A stretch of DNA of 64,000 nucleotides, taken from the NCBI GenBank assembly GCA_025769875.1, contig JAGFNK010000056.1:110299-174298 (forward strand), written 5' to 3'. Both the position numbers and the translations under genes were made by a program. Shown one piece after another: positions 1 through 11,871 of this stretch (position 1 is its first letter; every line of letters begins with the position of its first letter). The notes below the pieces were generated by a model. It did not search any database. It worked only from the letters and a program-made list of their open reading frames with translations, and was not told the origin of the DNA. The DNA is from Russula earlei (taxonomy: Eukaryota; Basidiomycota; Agaricomycetes; Russulales; Russulaceae).

Positions 1-213
1 AGCCAAGTGCTCCGAGCGGTGTTCGAGTTTGATGGCCTGCGTCGTGGACCGGGTCTTTCAGGAACGCTCAAACGCTATAAAGTCGCTGAAGTGAACACGC
101 TTCGTCACGAATATCTTGGTGCAGACTATCTCCCGACTGGATGGCCAAACACGATGATCCTTCAGGTGAGCGAGCGCATGCCATCGTATGTTCTTCGACT
201 TGTCTTAGATTGA
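1..213 (+). CDS. possible 3' end of an unknown gene (partial)
   Basis: An open frame enters from the left edge and runs 70 codons to a TGA, ending in residues PSYVLRLVLD. I recognise no domain. Seventy codons without a stop are unusual but not decisive, so this could be the last exon of a plus-strand gene whose body lies outside the window, or chance. It faces the minus-strand CHAT array tail to tail. Confidence 0.25.
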   Translation, partial: SQVLRAVFEFDGLRRGPGLSGTLKRYKVAEVNTLRHEYLGADYLPTGWPNTMILQVSERMPSYVLRLVLD

Positions 214-550
214 TTGACGCGGAACGGTATGATGTTGCAGTCCTCCACAGATGGCGCGAGGACTGCTTTTATGCTTACATTGTTGCGAGGATAGTCTCGT
301 GCAATGTGTAATACCTATGCTACATTTATTGTATTTGTTGCAGAGGACCTCAATGACATGAAATTGCGTTCCGGAAAAGAGAGGCAATAAAAAAAACCAA
401 GATGAGCAATTGCTTTCAGAGACAGGTGCCTCGAGCATACACCTCGATAGTAGTTGGTGTCAAGAGATTGAAGAGGTGCCCGATTGGATTATCGTGCAGA
501 ACGCAGGTGTGTTCTGCAAGAAGTTCACGACGTGAGGGGGGGGAGGGGGG
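214..550. other. gene-free stretch
   Basis: Nothing recognisable is seen here except a G-rich run at about 535-550, immediately before the repeated flank that starts at 551. Confidence 0.4.
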
Positions 551-1078
551 TGGCTCTTCCAGTCCAAACGATTCACCGTCGTTGCAGAAGGTCAATATGC
601 GTTAAATGCGTGAGCGCGCTTTAATCTAGGAGTATTCGGCCAATTGGTTTAGGCCACATGCCCTTCCTCGGGCGTACACAGTAACAGTCAGAAACGCAGG
701 TTGTCGGAGTGCTGGCATCACATGAAACGAAGCGGACATACAGAGACCGTGGTACTGATAGTGGGACAAGGAGTCCAGGACAGAAAAAAACGGCAAGGTT
801 GTAAACTCATAGACGTCGTAGGGGTCGTGTGCGAAAGGGGAAATTGTGTGGGTAACTGCTTGAACAGAGACACAGAACACCAGGTGGGAAGAGACAAGGT
901 CACAGTGGACAACCATCTTCCACTTGCATTCAACGCGAGTGTCGGCGGGCGAAACTGACTGGACTCGTACATGTCGGTCAGCCGATATTCGTGAAACAGA
1001 TAATTCGATCCATTACACTCGTAGTCGATGACAAAACTTCACCACGACAAGCTCGATCCATCAACCGACAACCGTCAA
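551..1078. repeat. duplicated CHAT downstream flank A, copy 1
   Basis: This segment is clearly homologous to 6681-7234. Both begin at TGGCTCTTCC, share the block from AGTATTCGGCC through the cluster near 700-720, and end at the stop codon of a CHAT gene. It is the 3' flank of the CHAT unit copied along with the gene. No ORF in it is shared between both copies, so it is treated as non-coding. Confidence 0.8.
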
Positions 1079-4000
1079 TCACGCACCATAGTGAACAAAG
1101 TTCACCCATCGCTCCAATGGACGCCCTTCCTTTCTTAGCCTCCGCACCCCATCCCGGAGTGCCCTTGCGGATCTCTCGTAGTAAGGTGTTCCTTCTTGTT
1201 TGCTCGAGAACATCGACTTGTAGAAGCGTTCAACTAATTCTGGTCCGTCATCATCAGCCATCCCCCACATCGTCCCAACTACGCTTCGAAATCCACAGTA
1301 TTGCATCGCCGCCGTAAGGTGTAGCGCCTCGTCAGCGATGCTTCCTTCTGTCATCTCTGCAGTATGACACGCAGAGAGGAATGCAAACTCGGCAGAAGGA
1401 AGTTGCGATCGAATCAGGTCAAGTAGTGTGAGACGCTTGCCATTATGAAGCTGGAACGAAGCTTCAAACGGCTTCCCATCTTCTAGTTTTCCGTGGCATG
1501 CAAAGTGCAAAAACCGATGGTTCTGGAGGCTCTTCAACACACCGGAAGGTGTTGCCTTGCTTGACATAAGCGTTCTTACGTGCGCATCGAGCCGGTTTAT
1601 CGCCCAGATCTCAGGGAATGCGGAAAGCAGAGATTGGTCAGGTTGTGCCACAAGAAGAATTGAAGGCTTTTCAAACGATTGTTCGCTGGGTTTGCGCGAT
1701 TCTATGAGTGCCGATAGTGTTGGGGTATATGACGGAATGTATATGTCGAAGAAATACCGTTTAATACCATCACCTGATGGAATTGGACCCATCGCATGGA
1801 GAGGAAGAGAACAGAACACCGATGTTGGACACCACCAAACTCTGGATTGTTCAGGTACATTCAGGGACCGCAGTCTTTCGATAACTGGCCGACCGACAAG
1901 ATCATGAAGGCCGTCAAGTACAGAGGATAGAACACGCTCGTATCGCTTTGAGTCGAGACCATGCTCGATTCTGCAAGTGATGAGCCGATCCCTGAATTCT
2001 ATTGCGCGGTGGTAGAAATCGTTGGCGGTAGTGATAAGGGAAGGAGGGGAACCATGGTGAAGGATAATGATGTCGGAACGCCACTCGGAATGATTGATGA
2101 CGATTACTGGCCCCCGCGATGCAGCTGAAATGAGATTGTCGAAGGAAGGTGCCTTCAAGAAGGACTCAAATCCAGGCAGAGATCGGACTTGAGAAACAAG
2201 CTTGACACGATCGTCCGAAAGCTTTCGTTGTTTCAACAGGAGAAGACCCATGCGATCCTTTCTTTCTACGTCATCATCTCCGCCATCACGGTCTATGGTC
2301 AACAACAGCGTCCCGAGGTCCTTATTGACGGCCACGAATTTATCCGCTAGACAGGAGTCGGCTGCGCGAAGTTGATCAATTGAGGTGCGAAGGCCGCGCA
2401 TCTCGGACCAAAGGAGGGCTCTTCCTTGTTCGAGGGTCTCGATGGCCTCATAGAGTCGACCTGTATGGACAAGATAAGATGCATAGTTCAACGGCAGTAC
2501 CTCGTAAAGGTAGCGATTGGAAACGAGTTGGAAATGTTGTGCCTCAAGCGTCGGTGTGAATGTAAGAGAGTCTTGCATGAGTGACATGGCAAGGTCGTAC
2601 GCGATTGAGATGGATGGGTGGTCGTGCATGTGTGCAACAGTCGCCCAGACGCACGAACTGTGGAACCGTTGTTGTATAGTCGCACTTTGATGGTGGACCA
2701 TCAAAGGAAATAGCCGCACGGCATCATCTAGGTCCTCTTTGTGATGGAGCCAGAGGAAACGGTCATGCAGACAAAAGACAAGGTATCCAGCTGCCTCATA
2801 GTAAAAAGACCGAACTATGGCCACAGAGTTGAGAAGATCACGAAGGACGGAAATTGAATTGTCAAGGTAGCCGATATTTTGGGTGAGCCAAAAGGCTTTG
2901 TGGAGGACCACACCAAGGCCCAAGCGGGCAAAAATTACTGTTTGACTATTTGGGTGATAAGAAGCGATGACAAGTCGACAATACTCGATTGCTTGTTCGA
3001 TGTCCGCCATGTCGGTAAGTTCAATTGCTAAGTAAAAAGCATCGATGAGTTGATCGTCCGAGACTTTCAAGCCACCGCTCGGCTGGGAGAGGGACGCGAT
3101 CAGGTCCTGGAATGGAGGAACGGAGTCGATCAAATAGTTGTCTGCTGGTCCACCAAACTTGATACGACGCAGCTCTCGAAGCGTAGAAAGACTATCGACG
3201 ATGACGGAATGAACGGGATCTTCAGGAGAAGCACCAGCAAGTAACGTTCGAAAGCGGTAGATCTCCTTCTCCACATCCTCCGGTTTTCCACACAACATAC
3301 ATTGAGCTATCGCGAAGGAGGTAACCAAGTGCACAGCATATCCCAGGATATTAATTGGCCGGTCTTGTGGAGGAAAGGCAATAATTTTGTCCAGAATGGC
3401 CAATTCCCTCCTCGTGGTCATCATTTGAAAAAGTCGTCTCGAAGCGACCGAAGAGACACAAGGCGAGTGCGATCGATACTTCGTGTAAATCCGGTAGCCT
3501 TCTGTTCGCGTCGCGGAGGCACGCGACCACTTTGTCTGAATGCGCCCTCCATTCGGTTCCTTTTCTGCCGCAAGCATTGACAGCGCTGACCAAAGTCATA
3601 ATGTGGGCAATTAGCGAGGTTTTCGAAATGTTAGAGCTTAGAAGCTCATGGCAATGGACCGCCATTTCCTCGATGTCCTGCATCGTAGCTCCGGGCTCCA
3701 ACTCCGTCTGCAGTCTCAACTCTTCTGCAAGAATTTCAGTGACACCCTCGGGAGAAATTTTGAACGCTTCGTTTTCAAGCGGTCGGTCGAGGAGGTAACG
3801 AAGGCACCTGATGCACCACTTGACGTCTTCAGGCTGCCTGGACTCATGGGGGCGAAAAGAAAGAGCGAGAACGAGATGAAAAAATATGTCAAAAACGCTG
3901 AAAGAGCACTCTTCCCAGGGAAGCGGAAAGAATATCGATTCTGTGAAGCCGAGTATTGATTCTTCGAGGTCGTCTTGTTGTTCCAACAGTCGATAACGCT

Positions 4001-4190
4001 CAAGTCGTGCGAGTGCCACGCCTTGAAGACAGAAATTGCGAAGGGGGTGGGATCGGGGTAATAACATGCCACATTGAAGACCAGAAATGAGGTAATCCAC
4101 TTCATGGAGACTGGCTGGATTAACAGGAGGTAAGTCGGATGGCTCTGATAAAGGGCGGATTGGAGCACACATACATGGTTCGTCGCCCAT
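1079..4190 (-). pseudogene. TPR-CHAT protease-like gene, copy 1 (one-base frameshift)
   Basis: The gene encodes a protein of about 1,036 aa with an alpha-helical TPR-like region (roughly residues 1-600) and a C-terminal CHAT domain (caspase-like peptidase fold). The CHAT catalytic pair is visible: His in HFACHGK near residue 899 and Cys in FLSACHTAE near residue 941. The ATG at 4190 (MGDEP) gives the longest N-terminus of the four copies. The frame breaks at 3402-3403: this copy reads GGAATTGGCC where copy 3 reads GGAATGGCC, a one-base insertion. Removing it restores one frame from 4190 to the stop at 1079. No intron signal fits the site. Fungal CHAT proteins are poorly characterised; a regulatory peptidase or immune-like role is inference. 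It may be a recent pseudogene or an assembly error. Confidence 0.85.
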
Positions 4191-4669
4191 AACTCAACAT
4201 TCGATGACGGGAAGTTGATCAATGAACCACAGATGATTTGGGTAACGGTGGTGTAGATGTCGGTGCGTAGACATAACTTGGGGGCTTAATTGGGCTTAGT
4301 TGCTGCTGGGAGTCGCACGTGATAGAACAAGCTTGCTTCCTGGAAGCTGAGCTGGCTGACCTTCAAGACTCAAGGTGTTGTCATCATTTGCGAGACTGGT
4401 GTTCCTTTTGCTTTTTAAACGCACCCTACTGTACAGGGTACAGAGGCGGTCACATGGGCAATCCACGTGGTATGCTCGATAAACAAACAAACAAACATTG
4501 GTTTGCCTGAGGGTATAGTGGAAGCCTTGTTTCCCCTCCCTTCCTCCCTAGTCTTTTCCGCCCTTCCTTAAGTCGAACATGTTGGTTGGAACGACGTTCC
4601 TCCTATGATTTCAGCTAGTGTCGACAACTTTACATAGATGTTACCCACAGACTGGCAATTGCAAATCAT
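4191..4669. other. intergenic, CHAT copy 1 promoter and flank B copy 1
   Basis: The right part of this gap (from about 4,580, running into 4,690) is flank B. It shares CGACGTTCCTCCTA, AGTGTCGACA and the GTTACCCAC/GACTG block with 11,270-11,318 plus 17,160-17,225, which are the two sides of the Copia insertion. The part next to 4,200-4,290 resembles the sequence upstream of CHAT copy 3 (GGTGGTGTAGAT) and probably holds the copy 1 promoter. A short AAAC tandem lies near 4,480-4,495. Confidence 0.55.
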
Positions 4670-6680
4670 TCACCATAATGAACAAAGTTCACCCATTGCT
4701 CCAAGGGGACCCAATTCTTTCTCATTCGTTTTGCACTGCATCCGGAGTGCCCTTGCAGACCTCTCGTAATACGCTGTACCTGCTTGTTTGGCCGAAAACA
4801 TAGACTTGTAGAAACGATCAACTAGATCTGGTCCATCAGCATCAGCCATCCCCCACATCGTCCCAACTACACTTCGAAATCCACAGTGTTGCATCGCCGC
4901 CGTAAGGTGCAGTGTTTCATCGGCGACGCTGCCTTCTGTCATCTCTGCGGTATGACAAGCCGATAGGAATGCAAATTCGGCAGTAGGAAGTTGGGATTGA
5001 ATGAGTTCAAGCATTGTTAGGCGTTTGCCATTGTGAAGTTGGAATGATGCATCAAATGGCTTCCCATCTTCCAGCTTTCCATGGCATGCAAAGTGCAAAA
5101 ACCAATGGTCTCGGAGTTTCCCCATCACAGCAGAAGGTGTCGCCTTGCTTAACATAAGTGTCGTTACCTTCGTATCGAGCCGGTTTATCGCCCAGATCTC
5201 TGGTAATGTCGAAAGTAGAGATTGATCTGATTGTGCCACAAGAAGGATCGAAGGCTTTTCAGACGATTCCTTGCTGAGTTTTTGGGATTCGACGGATGCA
5301 GATAGCGTTGGGGTACATGAGGGAATATATAGATCACAAAAATACCGCTTAACGCCATCATCTGATGGAATCAGACCCATCGCGTGCAGGGGAAGAGAAC
5401 AAAACACCGATGTTGGACACCTTCAAACTCTGGATTGTTCAGGTACATTCAGGGACCGCAGTCTTTCGATAACTGGCCGGCCGACAAGATCATACAAGCC
5501 CACAAGTACGGAGCGTAGATCTTGCGCGTACTGCTTTGAGTCGAGACCGCTCGATTCTGCATGTCGTGAACCGATCTCTGAATTCTATTGCGCGGTGGTA
5601 GAGATAGTCGGCGGTAGAGATAAGGGAAGGAGGGGAATCGTGGTGAAGGATGATGATATCGGAACGCCACTTGGAATGATTGATGATGACGACCGGTCCG
5701 CGCAGTGTAGCCAAACTAAGAGTGTCGAAGGAAGGTGCTTTCAAGAACTTCTCAGATTCTGGCAAAGCCCGGGCCTGCGAGATAAGCGTCTCACGCTCAT
5801 CCAAAAGCTTTCTTGGCTGCAACAGGAGAAGGCCTATTCGATCCATACCTTTAATACTATCATCACCATCACCATTGCTGGGTTTTGAGACGGTCAACAT
5901 CAGCGTCTCGAAGTCTCCATTGAGCGCCGTGACTTTGTCTGCCAGTTTAAGTCGGCAGCGCGAAGTTGATCAGCTGAGGTACGAAGGCCACGCAGTTTGG
6001 ACCAGAGTAAGGCTCTTCCTTTTTCGAGGGTCTCGATGGCCTGACGAAGTTCACCTAGCTGGATGAGATAGGATGCATAGTCCAATGGCAGTACCCCGTA
6101 AAATCCACGCCTTGTAACAAGTTGGGAATGCTGCGTATCAAGTGTTGGTGCGAATGTAAGAGAGTCCTGCATGAGTGACATAGCATGGTCGTATGCCATT
6201 GAGATGGAATGGGTGTTCGTGCATGTGCGCAAAGCGCGCCCAGACGCCATCCCGAACCGGTCTTGTATAGTCGCATTTTTATGGTGGACTGCCACAGAGG
6301 ATAGACGCACAGCATCATTCAAGTCCTCACTGTGATGGAGCCAGTAGAAACGGTTATACAGACCACTGATAAGCGACGCAACTACCACAAAGTGTTGCCT
6401 TGTGTGAACCTTGGAGGTAAGAAGATCAAGATGGACCGAAATTGACTCATCGAGGCAGCTGATATTATGGGTGAGCGAAAAGGCCGTGTGGAGGACCTTA
6501 CCAAGGCTATGACCGGCCTTGTAGGCAGTCCGACTCCTTGGGTGACGGGTGACAAGAAGCGAGGACGAGTCGATAATACTCGATCGCTGGTTCGATATCG
6601 GTCATGTCCGAAAGATCACGTGATAAGAGAAAGGCATCCCGCTGGTCGGTCGCCTTCGAGTTCGAGCCTCTGCTGGACAG
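4670..6680 (-). pseudogene. TPR-CHAT gene, copy 2 (truncated, multiply broken)
   Basis: The fragment is homologous to the middle and C-terminal parts of CHAT copies 1 and 3. The N-terminal third is missing: homology starts near the DMTDIEPAIEYY block and the sequence passes directly into flank A. Lesions visible by comparison are TGG to TGA at 5423-5425 (Trp of the VWWCPT motif), a 2-base deletion near 5,552, a one-base loss near 5,950 that ends the frame after RAAD, and a changed C-terminus after SARALR. The CHAT pair (HFACHGK, FLSACHTAE) still survives in the 3' piece. A full product is not possible. Confidence 0.88.
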
Positions 6681-7234
6681 TGGCTCTTCCAGTCCAAAAC
6701 GATCCACCATCGTTGCAGAAGGGTCGGTATGCGTTATATGCATGAGCGCGCTTTAATCTAGGAGTATTCGGCCAACAGCTTTAGGCCACATGCACTTCCT
6801 AGGGCGTACACAGTAACAGTCAGAAACGCAGGTCGTCGGAGTGCTGGCATCACATGAAACCACAGAGACGTGGTACGGATAGGGGACGAGAGTGCGAGTC
6901 GGAAACGAAAATACGTGTCAGCGGTAAGTACATGCGGTCCTCAATAACACCGCAGCGAGGAGCCCAAGACAGAAAAAAAAGAAGGCAAGGTTGTAAACTC
7001 GTAAACGTCGAAAAAGGTCGTGTGCAAAAATGGAAATCGTGCGGGTAACTGCTTGAACAAAGACAAGGAACACCAGGTGGGAAGAGACAGACAAGGTCAC
7101 GGTAGACAACCATCTTCCAGTCAAACCGATGTTCGTGCAACGGATATTTCGGTCCTCCCTACATTCGCAGTTAATGACGACGACACTTCACACCAAACCA
7201 CGACAAACATGATCCACTAACCGACGACCGTCCA
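6681..7234. repeat. duplicated CHAT downstream flank A, copy 2
   Basis: This is the partner of 551-1078, carrying the same order of blocks with small indels and an extra stretch near 6,870-6,950. It joins the truncated 5' end of copy 2 to the 3' end of copy 3, marking the duplication breakpoint near 6,681. Confidence 0.8.
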
Positions 7235-10202
7235 TCACGCGCCATAATGAACAAAGTTCACCCATCGCTCCAAGGAAACCCGATTCTTCCTCAGTCGTCG
7301 CACCGCATCCCGGAGTGCCCTTGCGGATCTCTCATAGTACGGCGTCCCTTCTTGTTTGCTCGAGAACATCGACTTGTAGAAGTGTTTGACCAATTCTGGT
7401 CCGTCATCGTCGGCCATCCCCCACATCGTCCCAACTACGCTTCGAAATCCACAGTGTTGCATTGCCGCCGTGAGGTGCAGCGCCTCGTCCGCGATGCTTC
7501 CTTCTGTCATCTCCGCAGTATGGCACGCAGAGAGGAATGCAAACTCGGCAGAAGGAAGTTGCGATCGAACAAGGTCCAGTAGCGTGAGACGCTTGCCATT
7601 ATGAAGCTGAAACGAAGCTTCAAATGGCTTCCCATCTTCTAGCTTTCCGTGGCATGCAAAGTGCGAAAATCGATGGTCCTGGAGGCTCTCCAACACACCA
7701 GAAGGTGTTGCCTTACTTGACACAAGTGCGGTAACCTTTGTATCGAGTCCCTTGATTTCCGAGATCTCCGGGATTGCGGAAAGTAGAGATTGATCTGGTT
7801 GTGCAACAAGAAGGATTGAAGGCTTTGCAAACGATTGTTCGCTGGGTTTTCGGGATTGAATGAGCGCGGATAGTGACGGAGTATATGACGGAATGTATAT
7901 GTCGAAGAAATACCGTTTGGTACCATCACCTGATGGAATTGGACCCATCGCATGGAGAGGAAGAGAACAGAACACCGATGTTGGACACCACCAAACTCTG
8001 GATTGTTCAGGGTACATTCAGGGACCGCAGTCTTTCGATAACTGGCCGACCGACAAGATCATAAAGGCCGTCAAGTACAGAGGATAGAACACGCTCGTAT
8101 CGCTTTGAGTCGAGACCATGCTCGATTCTGCAAGTGATGAGCCGATCCCTGAATTCTATTGCGCGGTGGTAGAAATCGTTGGCGGTAGTGATAAGGGAAG
8201 GAGGGGAACCATGGTGAAGGATGATGATGTCGGAACGCCACTCGGAATGATTGATGACGATTACTGGCCCCCGCGATGCAGCTGAAATGAGATTGTCGAA
8301 GGAAGGTGCCTTCAAGAAGGACTCAAATCCAGGCAGAGATCGGACTTGAGAAATAAGCTTCACACGATCGTCCAAAAGCTTTCGTTGCTTCAACAGGAGA
8401 AAGCCAACTTGATCCATCCCCTCGAGTCCATCTCCACCATCACCGTCGGTGTTTGATGAGTCAGTCAGGGTGAGCATTTCAAGATCCCTATTGACAACAG
8501 CGAGTTTGTTTGCTAATTGAGAGTCGGCTGCGCGGAGTTGATCCATTGAGGTACGAAAACCTCGCATCTCTGACCAGAGTAAGGCTCTTCCTCGTTCCAA
8601 GGTCTCAATAGCCTGATCGAATCGAGCTGATTGGACTAGATGAGATGCGTAGTCCAGTGGTAGTATCCTGCCTTCATTTGGGACGGCGGCAAGTCGGGAA
8701 TGCTGTGTATAGAGGGTTGGTGTGAATGTGAGAGTGTCATGCATCAACGAGATGGCACAATCATACGCAGTTGAGGTGCAGGGGTGTCTGAAGCGGCGTG
8801 CATTCTTCGCCCAGTCGCATGACATATCAAACCTGTCAGGTGTCTTCACATGTTTATCGTTGACCGCCACATGGAATCGTTGCATAATTTCATCAAAGTC
8901 CTCTTTGTTGTGGAGAAGATTGAAGCGGGAAGATAGGGATCTAATAAGCAAATCAGCCTGCAAGAAATGGTCGACCGTGATGGTGAGAGAATGTTGAAGA
9001 ACGGAAATTGACTCGTTGAGGTAGTCGATGTTCTTGGTGCATGAGAAGGCCTTGTAGAGGACGTCGCCGAGGGCGAAGGCAGCAAGGGTTGTAATTTGAG
9101 TACCAGGATGAAAAGAGGCAAGGGCCAGTCGATAATAATCGATGGCCTCTTTAATATCGGCCATATCGGTGATACGAGTATGTGAGAGGATCGCATCGAG
9201 ATGTTGGTCTTTCATCGCCATCAGGGTAGATCCGCGACGACTAGTACTGCCCGACTGGGAGAGGGACGCACTCAACTCTCGAAATGGAGGGATTGGAGCT
9301 GACTCGGTGGAATCCACGCTTGGAACAACACCAAGTATACGATGATCACGCAGCCCCTGAAGGAAAGTAAGACAGTCGATGATGACATGACGGACGGGAT
9401 CTTCCAGAGAAGCGCCAGCAAGCAAGGTTCGAAAGCGGTAAATCTCCTTCTCAATATACTCCATTTTCCCACAATAATCTGATTGGGCCATCGCAAACAA
9501 GGCAACCACTTGCAATGCGCGTCCCTGGAATTCGCTTGGCTTATCTCCTGGCCCACGGAAGGCAATGATTTCGTCAAGGATGGCCATTCCCTCCTCGTAG
9601 TCGTCATTCAACAAAGTTATCTCGAAACGCGTAAAGAGAGACACAGCCAGCACGAAGGATACTCCATGCAAATCTGGTAGACATACGCTCGCATCCCTGA
9701 GGCATCCAATCACTTTCTCAGAGGGCGACGGTGATAGATGGCTCCGTAGGGATTGTGTTGCAAAAAGAGAGTTAGCAAAGATCTCGAAGGCAATTGTTAG
9801 TTTGATTTTTGATATATCAGAGTTGAGAAGCTCGTGACAGAGATTCGCCATCTCCTCGATGTCCAAAATGACATTTCCGGGATCCAACTCGATCTTGAGT
9901 GCCAACTGATCTACAAGACTTGCTGTGATAGTATTGTGGTCGAAGGCGTCCAGTGATTGGTCATAGAGATGACGAAGATACTTAATGCACCAGTTGACAT
10001 CCTCGGGCCGCCTGGAGTCACGGGGGGGAAGAGAAAGGCCGAACGCAAGTAGAAAGAATATCTGAACGATTTTCAGGGGGCTTTGATCCCAGGGAATGAA
10101 TACCGCCTCGCTGTCGCGAAGGATGTTTTGTTCGAGATCGTCTTGTTGTCTATTTAACGTATGGCGCTCGTCTCGTGCCATTACCAGGACTTGAACACAC
10201 AA
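7235..10202 (-). pseudogene. TPR-CHAT protease-like gene, copy 3 (one-base frameshift)
   Basis: This is the longest continuous CHAT frame here: 731 codons of TPR-like helices, then 260 codons of CHAT domain in another frame. The break is at 8010-8012, where this copy has GGG and copies 1 and 2 have GG; removing one G rejoins the frames through ERLRSLNVPEQSRVWW. The catalytic pair is intact (HFACHGK and FLSACHTAE). The first in-frame ATG is at 10,181 (MARDERH). Homology to copy 1 starts just upstream of it, and a TAA closes the frame, so about 60 N-terminal residues of copy 1 are absent. The product with the G removed would be about 981 aa. Copies 1 and 3 are close paralogues with different lesions. 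Either could be functional if its lesion is an assembly error. Confidence 0.85.
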
Positions 10203-10826
10203 AGCACGCCAAGGCTCAGATTAGGGTAGCGATGACACGGCGCTGGCTATTTGAAGGAAAGGGATGTGGTTCTCAAATCTATGCTGACGGCGTGGTGTAG
10301 ATATCAGTGCGAATATGCCGTTGTCATCCGCACGGGAGGACGTAGACGCAAAAGGAGACGGGATGCCAGAGGTTTTGAGACTTGAACTTAAGAGGGGGCG
10401 CGGTGGCAATGATGGGTTAGGGCAGAGGAAAGTACATTTTTAGCACGTTTTCGATTTCGCACAGGGGATTATGCTTACTGGAATTACATGGGAGGCCTGA
10501 AGCCTCGAATGCACGAGGAGTGGGGTGCGTGACAATGGGTACAAATATACAGTGGGCAGGGCCCGTGAAAGACTTGTGGTTGTGGCCGTCGAATGTGCTG
10601 GCTCACTGCTGCCTTAGGTTCAAGCAGTGGGTGGTGCCCGGCAAGAAGTGAGGCTAGCTGCTCGGTGGCATCCTAAATTACGAAATGGGCGTAGCTATTC
10701 TCCTAGACGGCAATAACCGAACTTGCCGTCATACCCACTTCCTACTTGTCCATCCAATGTAATGTCCTGCTACTACGTGATTTCACTGGGGCGTGGTCAT
10801 CCACCAGACTCGTGTACCTCATCTTC
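10203..10826. other. intergenic, CHAT copy 3 upstream region and PEBP-relic 3' flank
   Basis: The first 150 bases resemble the upstream region of CHAT copy 1. The block near 10,730-10,780 (ATACCCACTT, TAATGTCCTGCTA) matches the downstream flank of the intact PEBP gene near 18,110-18,160, so it is the 3' flank of the PEBP relic. No gene is seen. Confidence 0.5.
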
Positions 10827-11200
10827 TCAATCCGCCCCCCGATTCACCGATCCATCCTTCCTCTCAAGCAACAAGACCGTGCCCGACGTGAGTGAACGTC
10901 CCACCGACCGGATCGCCGAGTCTTCTGGATGGAAGAGCCGCTGATGTGGAAGCGTAAATGCAACGTTGGGCGGATTGACAAGAGATTGGTTCGAGAAACT
11001 TGGCAGCTCCGTCAACAGGAGGAAATATCTGGCCACAATAAGATTATGCTTGATCAGCCCGCTTTTGGTTTATGCGGGAGAATGTGACGCTCCCGGTGTG
11101 GATCAAAGCCTTCCGGTGGCTTTGGTTGAACGAGCTTGGGCGTCTTCATCAGTGTCATCGCAGTAAAGAGAAAACGGGTGGAAGTGGGAGGGCTTAAGTA
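10827..11200 (-). pseudogene. decayed PEBP-family gene
   Basis: Fragments in different frames match the intact PEBP gene at 18,220-19,058. LVQPKPPEGFDPHR lies around 11,100-11,150 and corresponds to FVQPNPPQGSDPHR. RYFLLLTELPSFSNQSLV lies around 10,980-11,030 and corresponds to RYVFLVFKEPPSFSNQTLV. The frames do not join and the signal-peptide half is missing. It lies upstream of CHAT copy 3 in the same relation as the intact PEBP gene to CHAT copy 4. Confidence 0.75.
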
Positions 11201-11313
11201 CGGGGTATGCGCGAGGAGGTAAAGCGTGCGGGTAATTGCTTGGGAGTGACTCGTCCTTCCTGTGTACACGTTGGTCGAGCGACGTTCCTCCTAGGATTGC
11301 AGTTAGTGTCGAC

Positions 11314-11318
11314 ACTTC
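11314..11318. repeat. target site duplication, left (ACTTC)
   Basis: Five bases, ACTTC, immediately before the 5' LTR; the same five follow the 3' LTR at 17,160-17,164. Five-base duplications are typical of Copia insertions. Confidence 0.95.
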
Positions 11319-11703
11319 TGTTGAACCGGAACCCGAACGGATCAAAGAAGGCGAAGACCTTCATACAAGGTTCAAGATCCGCTCATAGATGTTATGTGTT
11401 AGACAGAACTTTAGTATATGCGCTTATGGCAATAGGGTTACGCATAGTACGCTATCTATCACAAGATGCAGCCTTATGCTGCGTCTAGAACGTTTCCACA
11501 TCACGCGTCACTTAATGCGCGATATAGTGGACACCTGTAGTCACCTCTTTTGGACTTAGGAACAGCCCTGGGTCATAGAGGTATAAATACCATACTTGTA
11601 GACGAGTATACACATTGCTCTACACCCCAATATCACTTGAGCATTAGCACAACCTCTAAGGTGGGTTGCTTGGCCTGTTAGCTGCGCTCTATGCTGCGCA
11701 ACA
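11319..11703 (+). repeat. 5' LTR
   Basis: 385 bp, TGTTGA...GCAACA. It carries a TATAAATA box at about 11,582-11,589, suited to driving the element's transcript. It matches the 3' LTR except at four CpG positions. Confidence 0.96.
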
Positions 11704-11719
11704 GGTTATGGGCCCTGCA
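11704..11719 (+). promoter_or_regulatory. primer-binding site, initiator tRNA-Met anticodon arm
   Basis: The first bases after the LTR, GGTTATGGGCCCTGCA, are the reverse complement of an anticodon arm containing GGGCCCATAACC (CAT anticodon). This is the half-tRNA priming mode known from Drosophila copia and Ty5, in which a cleaved initiator tRNA primes from its anticodon stem-loop rather than its 3' end. There is no 3'-end type site (TGG...) here. Confidence 0.75.
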
Positions 11720-11871
11720 AGCCATGCGCCTTCATCGGCTGCAACAATGGCGAAGCATCCCTGAAGCCTGCATGCTGTGGCGAGCTAGTCTACCCTATGG
11801 GGAGACTATGTCGGCTTGTTTAATACAAATACTCTTACTGACGACCTCTAAGCCCTCTTCTAACAGCTACA

